Source: Mycobacterium sp. NAZ190054
GTDB lineage: Bacteria > Actinomycetota > Actinomycetes > Mycobacteriales > Mycobacteriaceae
Length of the DNA: 37,067 nucleotides
NCBI RefSeq assembly: GCF_001545925.1
Contig: NZ_LMVQ01000179.1
Coordinates: 1 to 37,067, forward strand
Direction of reading: 5' to 3'
Shown: piece after piece, positions 10,448-18,505 of the stretch
Layout of the letters: the number at the start of each line of letters is the position of its first letter
How positions within the stretch are numbered: position 1 is the first letter of the stretch
Program-made: the position numbers and the translations under genes
Notes under the pieces: generated by a model
Told to the model about the DNA's origin: nothing
Databases searched by the model: none
What the model saw: only the letters and a program-made list of their open reading frames with translations

Positions 10448-11284
10448 CTGCACCTCGCGGGTGCGTTTGAGCGCGACGGCGGCGGTGCGCATGGACAGCG
10501 CGGGCGAGAGCCGCTCCAGGTACCACAGTGCTTTCCACCACCGCGGCACCACGATGATCGCCTCGTTGCGGAGCACGGCGCGCAGCGCCTTGTCGGCGAA
10601 GTCACCGGCGTCCATCGGGCGCAGTGCCTCGCCGAGCTTGACCAGGTCCTCGCGGCTGACGCTCTTGTTGCGGCCGTAGGCGCCCCCGGCCAGGATCGGG
10701 GTGCGCACCACACCGGGACACAGCACGGACACCCGCACCCCGCGCGTGGCGGCCTCCACCCGCATGGTCTTCGACAGCGCCACCACCGCGTGCTTGGTCG
10801 CCGAGTAACCGGCCTGTGCGGACGTGGTGACGAGCCCGGCCATCGACGCGGTGTTGACGATGTGGCCACTGCCCTGCCGGATCATGACCGGATAGGCGGC
10901 CTGCACACCGTGGATCACCCCGCGCAGGTTCACGTCGATGATGTCGGTCCAGTCGTCGAGGGTGAGGGTGTCGACCTCGCCGCCGATGCCGATGCCGGCG
11001 TTGTTGAACAGGTAGTCGATCCGTCCGGCGGTGTCGACCATCGCGCCGATGGCATCGCTGAACGCGGCCGCGTCACGGACGTCGAGCTCGACCGCGTGCA
11101 CCTGCGCACCCGATGCACGCAGTTGCTGCGCCAGCTGTTCGGCGGCCTCGTACTGCCGGTCCGCGATCCACACCCGGGCGCCTGCGCCGGTGAGTCTGGC
11201 GGTGATCGCGGCACCGATGCCTGATGCGCCGCCGGTGATGAAGGCGGTCTTCCCGGACAGTCGCGCTGCGTCTACGGATGCCAC
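10427..11284 (-). CDS. Short-chain dehydrogenase/reductase (SDR1)
   Basis: A 285-residue classical SDR for NAD(P)-linked oxidation or reduction of an alcohol or ketone. The dinucleotide motif TGGASGIG is at 17-24, NNAG is present, and the catalytic Ser147, Tyr160 and Lys164 lie in NTASMAG and YSATK. The C-terminal extension (IVVPRWWKALWYLERLSPALSMR) is hydrophobic and could touch membrane or a lipid substrate. I chose the GTG at 11284 because it gives the normal N-terminus; the open frame upstream is Pro/Arg/Thr shadow sequence. There is no ribosome binding site, but TATCCT lies 6 nt upstream, so the mRNA is probably leaderless. The gene follows PE-PPE hydrolase A by 31 bp and its last 21 bp overlap alkB. 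Confidence 0.88.
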   Translation of the reverse strand: MASVDAARLSGKTAFITGGASGIGAAITARLTGAGARVWIADRQYEAAEQLAQQLRASGAQVHAVELDVRDAAAFSDAIGAMVDTAGRIDYLFNNAGIGIGGEVDTLTLDDWTDIIDVNLRGVIHGVQAAYPVMIRQGSGHIVNTASMAGLVTTSAQAGYSATKHAVVALSKTMRVEAATRGVRVSVLCPGVVRTPILAGGAYGRNKSVSREDLVKLGEALRPMDAGDFADKALRAVLRNEAIIVVPRWWKALWYLERLSPALSMRTAAVALKRTREVQSAVPPQ

Positions 11285-11290
11285 CCGGGA

Positions 11291-11296
11291 AGGATA
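11291..11296 (-). promoter_or_regulatory. -10 box for a leaderless SDR1 transcript
   Basis: On the minus strand TATCCT (TANNNT) ends 6 nt before the GTG at 11284. That places transcription start at or next to the start codon. No Shine-Dalgarno sequence is visible, which supports a leaderless mRNA. The promoter sits in the 31-bp gap after PE-PPE hydrolase A, so SDR1 may be expressed alone as well as by read-through. Confidence 0.5.
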
Positions 11297-11315
11297 GCGG
11301 CCCGGCGGGACGGCC

Positions 11316-12533
11316 CTAGGCTTCGCTGCCCTCGTCGGACGGGCCCGAGCTGTCGTCGGAGCCGGAGTCACCGTCGTCCGCCGGGTCTGCCGTGGCCTCG
11401 GTGTCGTCGTGAGTGCCGCCGTCGTCGGTGCTGCCGTCGTACAGCTCGGCCTCGGCCTCGGCTTCTTCGACGGCCTCGACTTCGGCCTTCTCGCCGGCGT
11501 CGGTGACCTCGGTGTCGTCGGTACCGTCGTCCTCGGCCACGGTTTCGGAGGTCTGGTCACCCTCGGGGACCTCCTCGACGTCCTCGGTGACGCCCTCGTC
11601 GGTGATCTCGTCGCCGGCCGTCGCGGTGCTGACGGCGGTGCGTGCCGACCCCTGCCGCCCCAGCAGCGTCTGCAGCGTCTCGTCGCCCTCTTCCCCCTGC
11701 GGTTCCTTGCCTTCGAGCCAGGTGCGGTCATAGGCCCGGTCGATGATCTCCCGCAGCGGCGCCTCCCAGTCGTCGACCAGCCAGCCCAGACCGAAATCGC
11801 GGAACCCCTGCAACAACGGCAGATTCGAGGTCGGCACGTGCACGTACGTGGTGTTGCCCTCCGTCCACACGATGTTGTCCGGATCGTCGAGGTCGACGTC
11901 GCCGTAGGCCATGTGGACGTGGTCGAAGGCCGCGATCGCGTTTGCCAGGGCCAGCAGGTTGAACGGGTTGGCCGGGAAGTCGGCGATCGGGTCGTACTCA
12001 CGGGCGACGTCGACGACGGCATAGTCGGTGTCGGTGGGGGTCAGAAGTCTGTCGCCGTACCACCAGCCGTTGAGGCCGCCGTACTTGCGGCCGCCGTTGC
12101 CGATCAGCACGAACGACAGATCGTCCGGCGACGGCGCGGCAAGGCCTTCCTCATGGTCGCTGCCGTGGTCGCGCAGCCATACCGACGCCACCCGGGCGCC
12201 GCCGCTGAAGGCGTACACGATCGTGTCCTCGGGGCCCGACGACACGTCGCTGATCGCGCGATCGAGTGCGCGCACGTTCTGGGTGACGCCGAACTCGATC
12301 GTCCCGAGCGGAAGGATCCACTGGTAGTCGACCGCGCGGCACACCTTGGGTTCCGCGCACAGTTCGCCGCCGAGATTGTCATCCATCGCCCAGGGCGTGG
12401 GGCCGTGATGCAGCACGGTGGCCGGGCCGTCCGGGACCAACTGGGCGGTGGCTACGGAACCACCGAACGCCAGCGGGAGCGCAGCAAACGGAACCGCAGC
12501 CACAGTCAGCGCAGCTTTCGTCGCTCGATTCAT
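11316..12533 (-). CDS. Secreted PE-PPE-domain serine hydrolase with acidic tail (protein A)
   Basis: A 405-residue secreted alpha/beta serine hydrolase of the PE-PPE domain family (PF08237 type), here without any PE or PPE domain. Residues 1-30 are a signal peptide. The hydrolase domain is about 35-255. The nucleophile is Ser110 in YAFSGGAR, where Ala replaces the first Gly of GxSxG. The acid and base probably lie in YDPIADFP and the following VHM. A Cys pair (CAEPKVC) suggests a disulfide. From about residue 300 the protein is an Asp/Glu/Thr/Ser tail. The ATG at 12533 is preceded by GAGGGAGGG; the longer frame upstream lacks signal-peptide character. The nearest relative in the window is D. 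SDR1 follows by 31 bp. Members of this family act as esterases or acyltransferases on lipids. Confidence 0.85.
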   Translation of the reverse strand: MNRATKAALTVAAVPFAALPLAFGGSVATAQLVPDGPATVLHHGPTPWAMDDNLGGELCAEPKVCRAVDYQWILPLGTIEFGVTQNVRALDRAISDVSSGPEDTIVYAFSGGARVASVWLRDHGSDHEEGLAAPSPDDLSFVLIGNGGRKYGGLNGWWYGDRLLTPTDTDYAVVDVAREYDPIADFPANPFNLLALANAIAAFDHVHMAYGDVDLDDPDNIVWTEGNTTYVHVPTSNLPLLQGFRDFGLGWLVDDWEAPLREIIDRAYDRTWLEGKEPQGEEGDETLQTLLGRQGSARTAVSTATAGDEITDEGVTEDVEEVPEGDQTSETVAEDDGTDDTEVTDAGEKAEVEAVEEAEAEAELYDGSTDDGGTHDDTEATADPADDGDSGSDDSSGPSDEGSEA

Positions 12534-13347
12534 TGGATGTCCCTCCCTCGTGGTCCACGGGGTGCCACGCTTCGCCGGCCGGGCGACGCGCGTGAGCGCA
12601 GAGCCACCGGCGGACCACCTGCCGTCAGACCGAACGGACGTTACCGCAGTCCGGGAGCGTCGGCGACCACTGCAGCAAACTTGATCTTGAAACATTTCCG
12701 ACAGCTCCTGTCCAGAGCGCACAAAGTGGCGTTGAGCTGGTGTTTTCCGGCCCACAAAGCGCCTCGTCCGAGGCGGGAACATTGGCCGCCGAGCCGGGCT
12801 CGCCACGGGCGCCGGCCCTTTGCCGGGCCCGAAGCCCATACAGCGGCCGGCGAACCCGCGGTGGCGCTCCCGTTATCACAAGATGAACAACGGGTCCAAC
12901 TGCGAGCCCCGGTCGGGGCAGAGGGGTTCGCGCCCGTGCCCATGTGCTGTCAGCGATGGTACAGACCAACAAATTTTTTTTGCTCCGGTGTGTCCAGCTA
13001 TGTCAAAGAAGCCATTATTAACGTGCTAAAAAATAATGAACTACAGCGGCGTGATCTTGGCTGGGAGCGGCGCCAGCCGACAGATCGAGGAATAGAATAG
13101 CGAGTTCAGACCGGTATCGCAGCGATCGATCCAGTGTGTGAACTTTTCCCTGGTATTGCCGAATTGGTCAGCGTCAACAGGTCGAAAATGACGACAAATT
13201 GCAGTCAGCAATAGTAACCAACTTCGCTACAACTGCGTCAATTAGAAATATGCGAATTTTGCTGCACAAAGTTTGACGGTGGCGCAATATGCTCTTGTCG
13301 CGCCGGAGACGGCGGATCACGTCATAGCTACACATCGGGGAGATTAC
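12534..13347. other. Gene-less divergent region with an AT-rich core
   Basis: These 814 bp separate the divergent hydrolase genes A and B, and I see no credible gene. About 12960-13300 is strikingly AT-rich for this genome, with a run of eight T, stretches of A, and TATGCT at 13288-13293 that could be a -10 for gene B. A perfect hairpin CGCCTCG/CGAGGCG lies at 12760-12775, and a CATTATT/AATAATG inverted repeat at 13013-13038. AT-rich intergenic DNA in mycobacteria often binds the silencer Lsr2. Long open frames reading through 12613-13100 have no protein character. Confidence 0.6.
13013..13038. repeat. Inverted repeat in the AT-rich region upstream of hydrolase B
   Basis: CATTATT (13013-13019) and AATAATG (13032-13038) are perfect complements separated by 12 nt. 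It lies about 310 bp before the ATG of gene B. It could be an operator or a chance product of local AT-richness. Confidence 0.35.
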
Positions 13348-14676
13348 ATGCGTAAGGGCTTTCGTAAGGCGGGCGCGGCGGCCGGCGCTGCCTTTGCCTC
13401 AGCCGCGCTGGCGCTGGCCACCGCCACGCCGGGGCTGAGCAGTCCGTCGGGCCTCGTCGTCGGCGGGCTGGCAACACCGTCGATGCATGATCTCGTGATG
13501 GCTCAGATCCTGAAGGACGAGCTGCACGGGATGGAACGTGTCAGCATTCACTGGCCAGCGGAAGCGGCGCCCTACACCGGCGACGACTACACCCTCGGCG
13601 AGTCGATCAGCATCGGGATCACCAACCTCAACGCGGCGATCGACACCGCGGTCGGCAAGCTCGAGCGGGACGCCGACGGCAATCTCCTTCCCCAGGAGCA
13701 GGTCAAGATTGTCGGCCTGTCGGCGGGCTCGCTCGTCGTGACCGAGATGCTGCGCCTCCTGGCGGAGGACCCGAATGCACCGAGCGCCGATGAACTGACC
13801 TTCATCGTGGTCGCCGACTCCAGTCGTCAGACGCTGATCAACAAGGCCCGCTACAACAGCAGGTACGACTACACCTATCAGCCCGCACCGGACTCGCAGT
13901 ACGACGTCAAGGTCGTCACCGGCGAGTACGACGGCATGGCCGACTTCCCCGACCGCTGGTGGAACCTCCTCGCGGTCGCCAATGCGATCGCCGGCGGCAT
14001 CTTCGTCCACGTGCCGATGATGTTCGCCGACCTCAAGGACGAGTACATCACCGGCGTCGACGTCAACGACCTGGGCGGCACGACGACCAACTACCTGGTG
14101 CCCACGGCCAAGCTGCCGCTGGTCCAGCTGCTGCCGTTCCTCGCGTCGATCGAAGCCGAGCTCAAGGAGGCGGTCGACAGGGGCTACAGCCGCAACGACG
14201 TCGTCGACACCAGCGCGGCGCGCATCGTGAGCGCTTCGTCGGTGGACGAGGAACCCGCGCTCGACGAGGCCGCGGCCGACGTCGAGAGCGAGGCCCCGGC
14301 CGACGTCGAGGGCGGGGCCCCGGCCGACGTCGAAGAGGACGCCGCGGAGGTCAGCGAGCCCGCGGAGACGACCGAGGGTGACGACACGACGGAGCAGGGC
14401 GGTGCCAAGGAGGACGACGTCGAGGACGTCGACCCCGTCGACGAGGACACCGAAACAGGGTCGAACACCGACGAGGCCGAGGCTGAGGCCGAAGCCGAGG
14501 CTGAGGCCAACGAGGACGCCGATGCGGCGGACTCGGCCGAGTCCGCGAAGGACGACGAAGCCGCAGAGTCCGAGGACACCGGGTCCGGGGACTCCGCGGA
14601 CTCCGATGACTCCGATTCGTCGGAGGACGCGTCGTCCGACGGATCTGGGTCGTCTGACTCCGGCTCCTCGGAGTAG
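13348..14676 (+). CDS. Secreted PE-PPE-domain serine hydrolase with acidic tail (protein B)
   Basis: A 442-residue secreted hydrolase of a different PE-PPE subgroup from A, C and D. The signal peptide is RKGFRKAG followed by an Ala-rich hydrophobic core. The nucleophile is Ser125 in a standard GLSAG motif. GEYDGMADFPDRWWNLLAVANAI and the following HVPMM match the acid and base regions of the family. The domain ends near residue 285. The last 150 residues are an acidic tail with three 8-residue repeats around ADVE, an EA run and a terminal Asp/Ser-rich block. The ATG at 13348 has GGGGAGA upstream; an upstream ATG at 13273 adds a non-secretory N-terminus. A strong hairpin follows the stop, then BVMO1. 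The acidic tail makes the antisense strand look open, but that frame is a shadow. Confidence 0.83.
   Translation: MRKGFRKAGAAAGAAFASAALALATATPGLSSPSGLVVGGLATPSMHDLVMAQILKDELHGMERVSIHWPAEAAPYTGDDYTLGESISIGITNLNAAIDTAVGKLERDADGNLLPQEQVKIVGLSAGSLVVTEMLRLLAEDPNAPSADELTFIVVADSSRQTLINKARYNSRYDYTYQPAPDSQYDVKVVTGEYDGMADFPDRWWNLLAVANAIAGGIFVHVPMMFADLKDEYITGVDVNDLGGTTTNYLVPTAKLPLVQLLPFLASIEAELKEAVDRGYSRNDVVDTSAARIVSASSVDEEPALDEAAADVESEAPADVEGGAPADVEEDAAEVSEPAETTEGDDTTEQGGAKEDDVEDVDPVDEDTETGSNTDEAEAEAEAEAEANEDADAADSAESAKDDEAAESEDTGSGDSADSDDSDSSEDASSDGSGSSDSGSSE
14275..14334 (+). repeat. 24-bp tandem repeat in the acidic tail of protein B
   Basis: GCCGACGTCGAG recurs at 14275, 14299 and (last base changed) 14323, a period of 24 bp. 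Each unit encodes eight residues containing ADVE. An 18-bp identity links 14292-14309 and 14316-14333. In-frame repeats like this allow tail length to change by slippage. Confidence 0.75.
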
Positions 14677-14718
14677 CCTCCCCGAAACTCGAGGCCGCCG
14701 ACGTCTCTGACGCCCGCC

Positions 14719-14746
14719 CGGAGCCCCGGCACATGCCGGGGCTCCG
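14719..14746 (+). terminator. 13-bp perfect hairpin terminator after protein B
   Basis: CGGAGCCCCGGCA and its exact complement flank only CA, starting 42 bp after the stop of gene B. The stem is very GC-rich with no T tract, the usual mycobacterial style. It probably separates gene B transcription from BVMO1, which starts at 14838. TAAGAT at 14792-14797 could be the -10 of a separate BVMO1 promoter. Confidence 0.7.
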
Positions 14747-14837
14747 TGGTGTGCGGGGTACGACCGACAAGCGCCACCGACCTGAGCAGCCTAAGATCTC
14801 AGTGGTCGGGGGCTTGATTTGCTGTGAGGTAGCGTTG

Positions 14838-16322
14838 ATGGCCATGGATGCGCAATACGACGCGATCGTCGTAGGAGCTGGTTTCGGCGGCATGGGTGCC
14901 GCGATCCAGCTCAAGAAGATGGGGTACGACAACATCCTGATCGTCGACCGCGAGGACGATCTGGGCGGAACGTGGCACGTCAACCACTACCCGGGCCTGG
15001 CCGTCGACATCCCGTCCGCGACGTACTCCTACTGGTTCGAACCCAATCCGCACTGGTCACGGCTCTACGCGCCGGGCAGTGAACTCAAGGCCTACGCCGA
15101 GCACGTTGCCGACAAGTACGACGTCCGCCGGCACATGCGGTTCAACAGCCCGGTCGACGGCGCCCGGTGGGACGAGGACGCCAAGCATTGGCAGGTGACG
15201 CTGTCCGACGGTGAGACGCTGACATCACGGTTCCTGATCACCGCCACCGGTTACCTGTCGCAGCCCCGCACCCCGGACATCCCCGGTATCGAGGACTTCG
15301 CCGGGCGCATCGTGCACAGCATGGACTGGGACGACGACTACTCCCCCGCCGGAGAGCGCATCGGGCTGATCGGCACGGGCGCCACCGCGGTGCAGTTGAT
15401 CCCCGAACTGTCCGAGTCGGCCGCCGAACTCACGGTGTATCAACGCACACCCATCCATGTGGTGCCGAAGTTCGACTTCCCGATTCCGGTGCTGCTGCGC
15501 CGGCTGTTTGCCCGCATCCCACTGCTGCAGCGCGCGTTCCGGTTCACCACCGACGCGAATCTCGAAGTCATGATGATCCTGTCGGTGCTGAACTACAAGT
15601 ACTTCCGTCAGCTCAACGTCGGCGCCTCGTATCTGTCGCAGGCGTTGCGGTTCGTGTCGATCCGGGACAAGGAGCTGCGCGCCAAGCTGACGCCGGACTA
15701 CGACTTCGGCTGCAAGCGGCCGACGTACTCGAACTCCTACTACCGCACCCTGGCCAAACCGCACGTGCACCTGCAGACGTCGGGCATCGAGCGGGTGGAG
15801 GCCGACGGCATCGTCGCGTGCGACGGCACCAAGACCGAGATCGACACCCTGGTGCTGTGCACCGGGTTCGACATCTGGGAAGCCAACATCCCGGCGATCG
15901 AGGTCATCGGCCGCGATGCGCGCAACCTCGGAAAGTGGTGGCGAGACAACGGGTTCAAGTCCTACCAGGGCGTCACGATCCCCGCGTTCCCGAACTTCCT
16001 GAGCCTGGCGGGTCCCTACGCCACGAGCGGGTTGTCCTACTTCAACACGATGGAATACCAGATGCGCCACATGGACCGGCTCTTCGGTGAGCTCAAGCGG
16101 CGCAACGCGACGGCGTTCGAGGTCACCGACGAGGCCACCGACCGGTTCAGCGAGCGGATGTCGAATCTGTTGGGCAAGACGGTGTTCCGGCGGGGCGACT
16201 GTTCGCGCTCACGGTCCTACTACTTCAGCCCGAGTGGAGAGACGCTCGTGCGCCCGGCATCGACCAACCAGACCAACCGCGAGAACGACACCTTCCCGCT
16301 CACCGACTACGTCTTCGCCTGA
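14838..16322 (+). CDS. Flavin-containing Baeyer-Villiger monooxygenase (BVMO1)
   Basis: A 494-residue FAD/NADPH class B monooxygenase that inserts oxygen next to a ketone carbonyl to give an ester or lactone. The FAD motif GAGFGG is at 13-18, the Baeyer-Villiger fingerprint FAGRIVHSMDW at 154-164, and the NADPH motif GTGATA just after. GCKRPTYSNSYYRTL and the ATGY-like TATGYLS are also typical. No signal peptide, so it is cytoplasmic. I chose the ATG at 14838 because GAGGT lies 7 bp upstream; an ATG two codons later is possible. The frame upstream of 14838 has no family similarity. It is closely similar to BVMO2 along its whole length. It follows hydrolase B and precedes the cutinase by 59 bp. 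Substrate unknown. Confidence 0.9.
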   Translation: MAMDAQYDAIVVGAGFGGMGAAIQLKKMGYDNILIVDREDDLGGTWHVNHYPGLAVDIPSATYSYWFEPNPHWSRLYAPGSELKAYAEHVADKYDVRRHMRFNSPVDGARWDEDAKHWQVTLSDGETLTSRFLITATGYLSQPRTPDIPGIEDFAGRIVHSMDWDDDYSPAGERIGLIGTGATAVQLIPELSESAAELTVYQRTPIHVVPKFDFPIPVLLRRLFARIPLLQRAFRFTTDANLEVMMILSVLNYKYFRQLNVGASYLSQALRFVSIRDKELRAKLTPDYDFGCKRPTYSNSYYRTLAKPHVHLQTSGIERVEADGIVACDGTKTEIDTLVLCTGFDIWEANIPAIEVIGRDARNLGKWWRDNGFKSYQGVTIPAFPNFLSLAGPYATSGLSYFNTMEYQMRHMDRLFGELKRRNATAFEVTDEATDRFSERMSNLLGKTVFRRGDCSRSRSYYFSPSGETLVRPASTNQTNRENDTFPLTDYVFA

Positions 16323-16381
16323 ACGCGCTGCTCAGACGTGGTTTCGCCAGAGCACTCACAGCGATGTGCCAGGATGGATAC

Positions 16382-17047
16382 ATGCAGGTGAGGCGCGTTC
16401 TCGGCACAGTCGGTGCGGCGGTCACGATTTCGGCCGCGATGCTGCACTCCGGGGCCGCCGCCCCGGCAGCGTCGGCGGACCCGTGCCCGGACATCGAAGT
16501 GATCTTCGCCCGCGGCACCGGCGCCGAACCCGGTCTCGGATTCGTCGGTGACGCCTTCGTCGGCTCCTTGCGGAACAAGGTCGGCGACCAGACGGTGGGT
16601 GCCTACGCGGTGAACTATCCCGCGGGTTTCGACTTCGACAAGTCGGCGCCCCTCGGCGCCGCCGACGCCGCGGGCCGTGTCCAGTGGATGGCCGACAACT
16701 GTCCGGAGACCAAGCTGGTTCTGGGCGGCATGTCACAGGGCGCCGGCGTCATCGACCTGATCACCGTCGATCCGCGCCCCCTCGGCCGTTTCACCCCCAC
16801 CCCGATGCCGCCCCATGTCGCCGACCACGTGGCCGCAGTCGCGGTATTCGGAAACCCGTTGCGCGACATCCGCGGTGGCGGCCCGCTACCCGCGATGAGC
16901 GGCGTCTACGGACCGAAGTCGATCGACCTGTGCAGCCTCGACGACCCGTTCTGTTCCCGCGGTTTCAACCTGCCCGCCCACTTCGCCTACGTCGACAACG
17001 GCATGGTCGAGGAGGCGGCGAACTTCGTCGCGGGCCGCGTCCGGTAA
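16382..17047 (+). CDS. Secreted cutinase-family esterase
   Basis: A 221-residue secreted serine esterase of the cutinase-like (Culp) family, which hydrolyses lipid or polyester ester bonds outside the cell. The signal peptide ends near ASA-DPCPD. The nucleophile is Ser118 in GGMSQG, the catalytic Asp lies in CSLDDPFC and the His is His200 in PAHFAYVDNG. The Cys pairs of the family are present (CPDIEVIFARGTGAEP, DNCPETK, CSLDDPFC). I chose the ATG at 16382, preceded by AGGATGG, over one at 16364. It follows BVMO1 by 59 bp on the same strand and may be co-transcribed. A small hairpin follows the stop. Confidence 0.9.
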   Translation: MQVRRVLGTVGAAVTISAAMLHSGAAAPAASADPCPDIEVIFARGTGAEPGLGFVGDAFVGSLRNKVGDQTVGAYAVNYPAGFDFDKSAPLGAADAAGRVQWMADNCPETKLVLGGMSQGAGVIDLITVDPRPLGRFTPTPMPPHVADHVAAVAVFGNPLRDIRGGGPLPAMSGVYGPKSIDLCSLDDPFCSRGFNLPAHFAYVDNGMVEEAANFVAGRVR

Positions 17048-17050
17048 GCC

Positions 17051-17071
17051 CTGGCTTTCCTCGTTAGCCAG
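17051..17071 (+). terminator. Small hairpin after the cutinase gene
   Basis: CTGGCT and AGCCAG are complements with a 9-nt loop, 3 bp after the stop. It is too weak to be a confident terminator and has no T tract. Confidence 0.3.
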
Positions 17072-17209
17072 CAAACGAAGTTCGGGTTTGGCGACCACTC
17101 TTCGCGGTTACTCCTGCTGGGCCGAACAGTCGGTTGACACGAATCCGAGATGGTGCCGCCAAATGCGCGTGACGACGCTGTGACACGCGTACGCTGACGT
17201 CCAGTAGCA

Positions 17210-17224
17210 AACGTGCGGCACGTT
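17210..17224. promoter_or_regulatory. Palindromic operator candidate upstream of hydrolase C
   Basis: AACGTGCGGCACGTT is a perfect 7-1-7 inverted repeat ending 16 bp before the ATG at 17241 and just before its ribosome binding site. A TTGACA-like box (GTTGACA around 17133) lies upstream without a clear -10. A protein bound here would sit on the promoter start or the 5' leader of gene C. Confidence 0.4.
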
Positions 17225-17240
17225 AGTGCTGGGGGGAACC

Positions 17241-18461
17241 ATGACGAAGGCCACCACGAGGGGCAGGAAGCGACAGCGCACGTGGCTTGGCGTGGTGGCC
17301 GCGGCGAGCGCCCCGCTGATCGCGCTGCCTGTTGTCGGTTCGGTTCCATACGCCGAAGCCGAGTTCTCTTTTCTGCCTGACAAAGCGCGGGTGCTGACGC
17401 TGAGTCTGCTGCCCGGCGGCAACGACGACGACCTACGTGGTGAGGTGTGCAGCGCCCAGCGCGAGTGTTCGTCGGTGCCCTACCCGTACCTGCTCCGCAC
17501 GCACGGGGTGAGTCTGCTCGACACCGCGCTGAGGCAGCCGATGCCCGATCCTGAGCAATCGCGCCAGATCGTCTTCGGATACAGCCAGGGCGCGCGGGTG
17601 GCGGTGAACTGGATCGAGGAGTACGGCGGCACCGAGGGCGCTCCCGGTCCGGAGGACCTCAGTTTCGTTCTCATCGGCAATCCCACCCGCAAACACGGTG
17701 GTGCGCACGTCGGCTGGGGGGAGGCGGTTCCGGAGACCGACTACGAGGTGCTCGACGTGGCCCGCCAGTACGACCTGGCCGCCGACTTCCCGGACAAGCT
17801 GCATCTGCTCGCGCTGGCCAATGTGTTCGCCGGTTTCGCGTTCGTCCACGCCGATTACGAGGACGTCGACCTCCACGATCCGGCCAATTACGTGTGGACG
17901 GAAGGCAAGACGACCTATGTCTTCGTCCCGACCGAGAATCTGCCCCTGCTCGAGCCGTTGCGCTGGGTCGGGCTGACCGGGCTCGCCGACGCGCTGAACG
18001 GGCCACTGAAAGAGATCGTCGAGTCTGCCTACGACAGGTCCTACCTGCCGGCCCGGCCCGGGATGCCGGCCGAACCCGAGCCCGAACCGGAACCCGAAGA
18101 GCCGCCGACGGAACCCGAGCCCGAACCCGAAGAGCCGCCGACGGATCCGGAGCCCGAGGACGGCAGCGAAACGGCACAGCTCGTATCCGTCGATGACGAC
18201 CCGAAGGACGACGCGAAGGACGTTGAAGAAAACCTCGGGTCCGCACTCGCGGGGCAGCCCGACGAGGAGCTCGTCGACGAGCCTGCCGAGGAGTCCGAGC
18301 AGGAGTCCACCGAGGAAGAGACCGAGGAAGAGTCTGCCGAGGAGGCCGAGCAGGAGTCCACCGAGGAAGCGCCGGAGGACGAAGCGCCCGACGACGACGA
18401 GCAGGAGTCCGGTGCGGACCAGGATTCGTCCTCCGACGGCGGGCCGAGCGGCGACGAGTAG
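17241..18461 (+). CDS. Secreted PE-PPE-domain serine hydrolase with acidic repeat tail (protein C)
   Basis: A 406-residue secreted hydrolase related to A and D. The signal peptide is a basic start (TTRGRKRQR) plus a hydrophobic core ending near AEAEF. The nucleophile is Ser115 in a canonical GYSQG. VARQYDLAADFPDKLHLLALANVF and FVHADYED match the acid and base regions, and CSAQREC is a Cys pair as in A and D. PANYVWTEGKTTYVFVPTENLPLLEPL is nearly shared with A and D. From residue about 275 the chain is a tail of Pro/Glu repeats followed by Glu/Ser/Asp blocks. The ATG at 17241 is preceded by GGGGGGAA; a GTG at 17226 is less likely. Methyltransferase MT1 starts 44 bp downstream on the same strand. 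Confidence 0.85.
   Translation: MTKATTRGRKRQRTWLGVVAAASAPLIALPVVGSVPYAEAEFSFLPDKARVLTLSLLPGGNDDDLRGEVCSAQRECSSVPYPYLLRTHGVSLLDTALRQPMPDPEQSRQIVFGYSQGARVAVNWIEEYGGTEGAPGPEDLSFVLIGNPTRKHGGAHVGWGEAVPETDYEVLDVARQYDLAADFPDKLHLLALANVFAGFAFVHADYEDVDLHDPANYVWTEGKTTYVFVPTENLPLLEPLRWVGLTGLADALNGPLKEIVESAYDRSYLPARPGMPAEPEPEPEPEEPPTEPEPEPEEPPTDPEPEDGSETAQLVSVDDDPKDDAKDVEENLGSALAGQPDEELVDEPAEESEQESTEEETEEESAEEAEQESTEEAPEDEAPDDDEQESGADQDSSSDGGPSGDE
18072..18143 (+). repeat. Imperfect tandem repeat (39 + 33 bp) encoding Pro/Glu repeats in protein C
   Basis: Two adjacent units (18072-18110 and 18111-18143) encode EP dipeptides ending in EEPPT. The second unit lacks one 6-bp EP unit and is otherwise almost identical. 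The length difference is consistent with slippage. Confidence 0.8.
18297..18368 (+). repeat. Direct 21-bp repeat in the acidic tail of protein C
   Basis: Exact 21-bp copies at 18297-18317 and 18348-18368 encode EQESTEE each time. They are separated by 30 bp coding for more Glu-rich sequence. Confidence 0.75.
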
Positions 18462-18505
18462 TCGCCGGTTGACCACCGGGTCGGTGGATGTGCTTGGGTG
18501 GCGGT

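Noticed and set aside
10427..12022. SDR1 as a 531-residue protein starting at 12022
   Set aside because: The first 246 residues are a shadow of hydrolase A in another frame; the SDR fold begins at 11284.
12961..13100. Mobile-element scar in the AT-rich region
   Set aside because: No transposase fragment, no paired terminal repeats and no target duplication are visible.
14275..14340. CRISPR-like repeats in the tails of B, C and E
   Set aside because: The repeats are short, adjacent, in frame and lack spacers; they encode low-complexity protein.
14184..14777. Serine-rich minus-strand open frame opposite the tail of B, and similar frames at 18041-18877, 22296-22946 and 27108-27509
   Set aside because: GAG/GAC-rich codons read as CTC/GTC or TCC/TCG on the other strand, giving Ser-rich shadows of the acidic tails.
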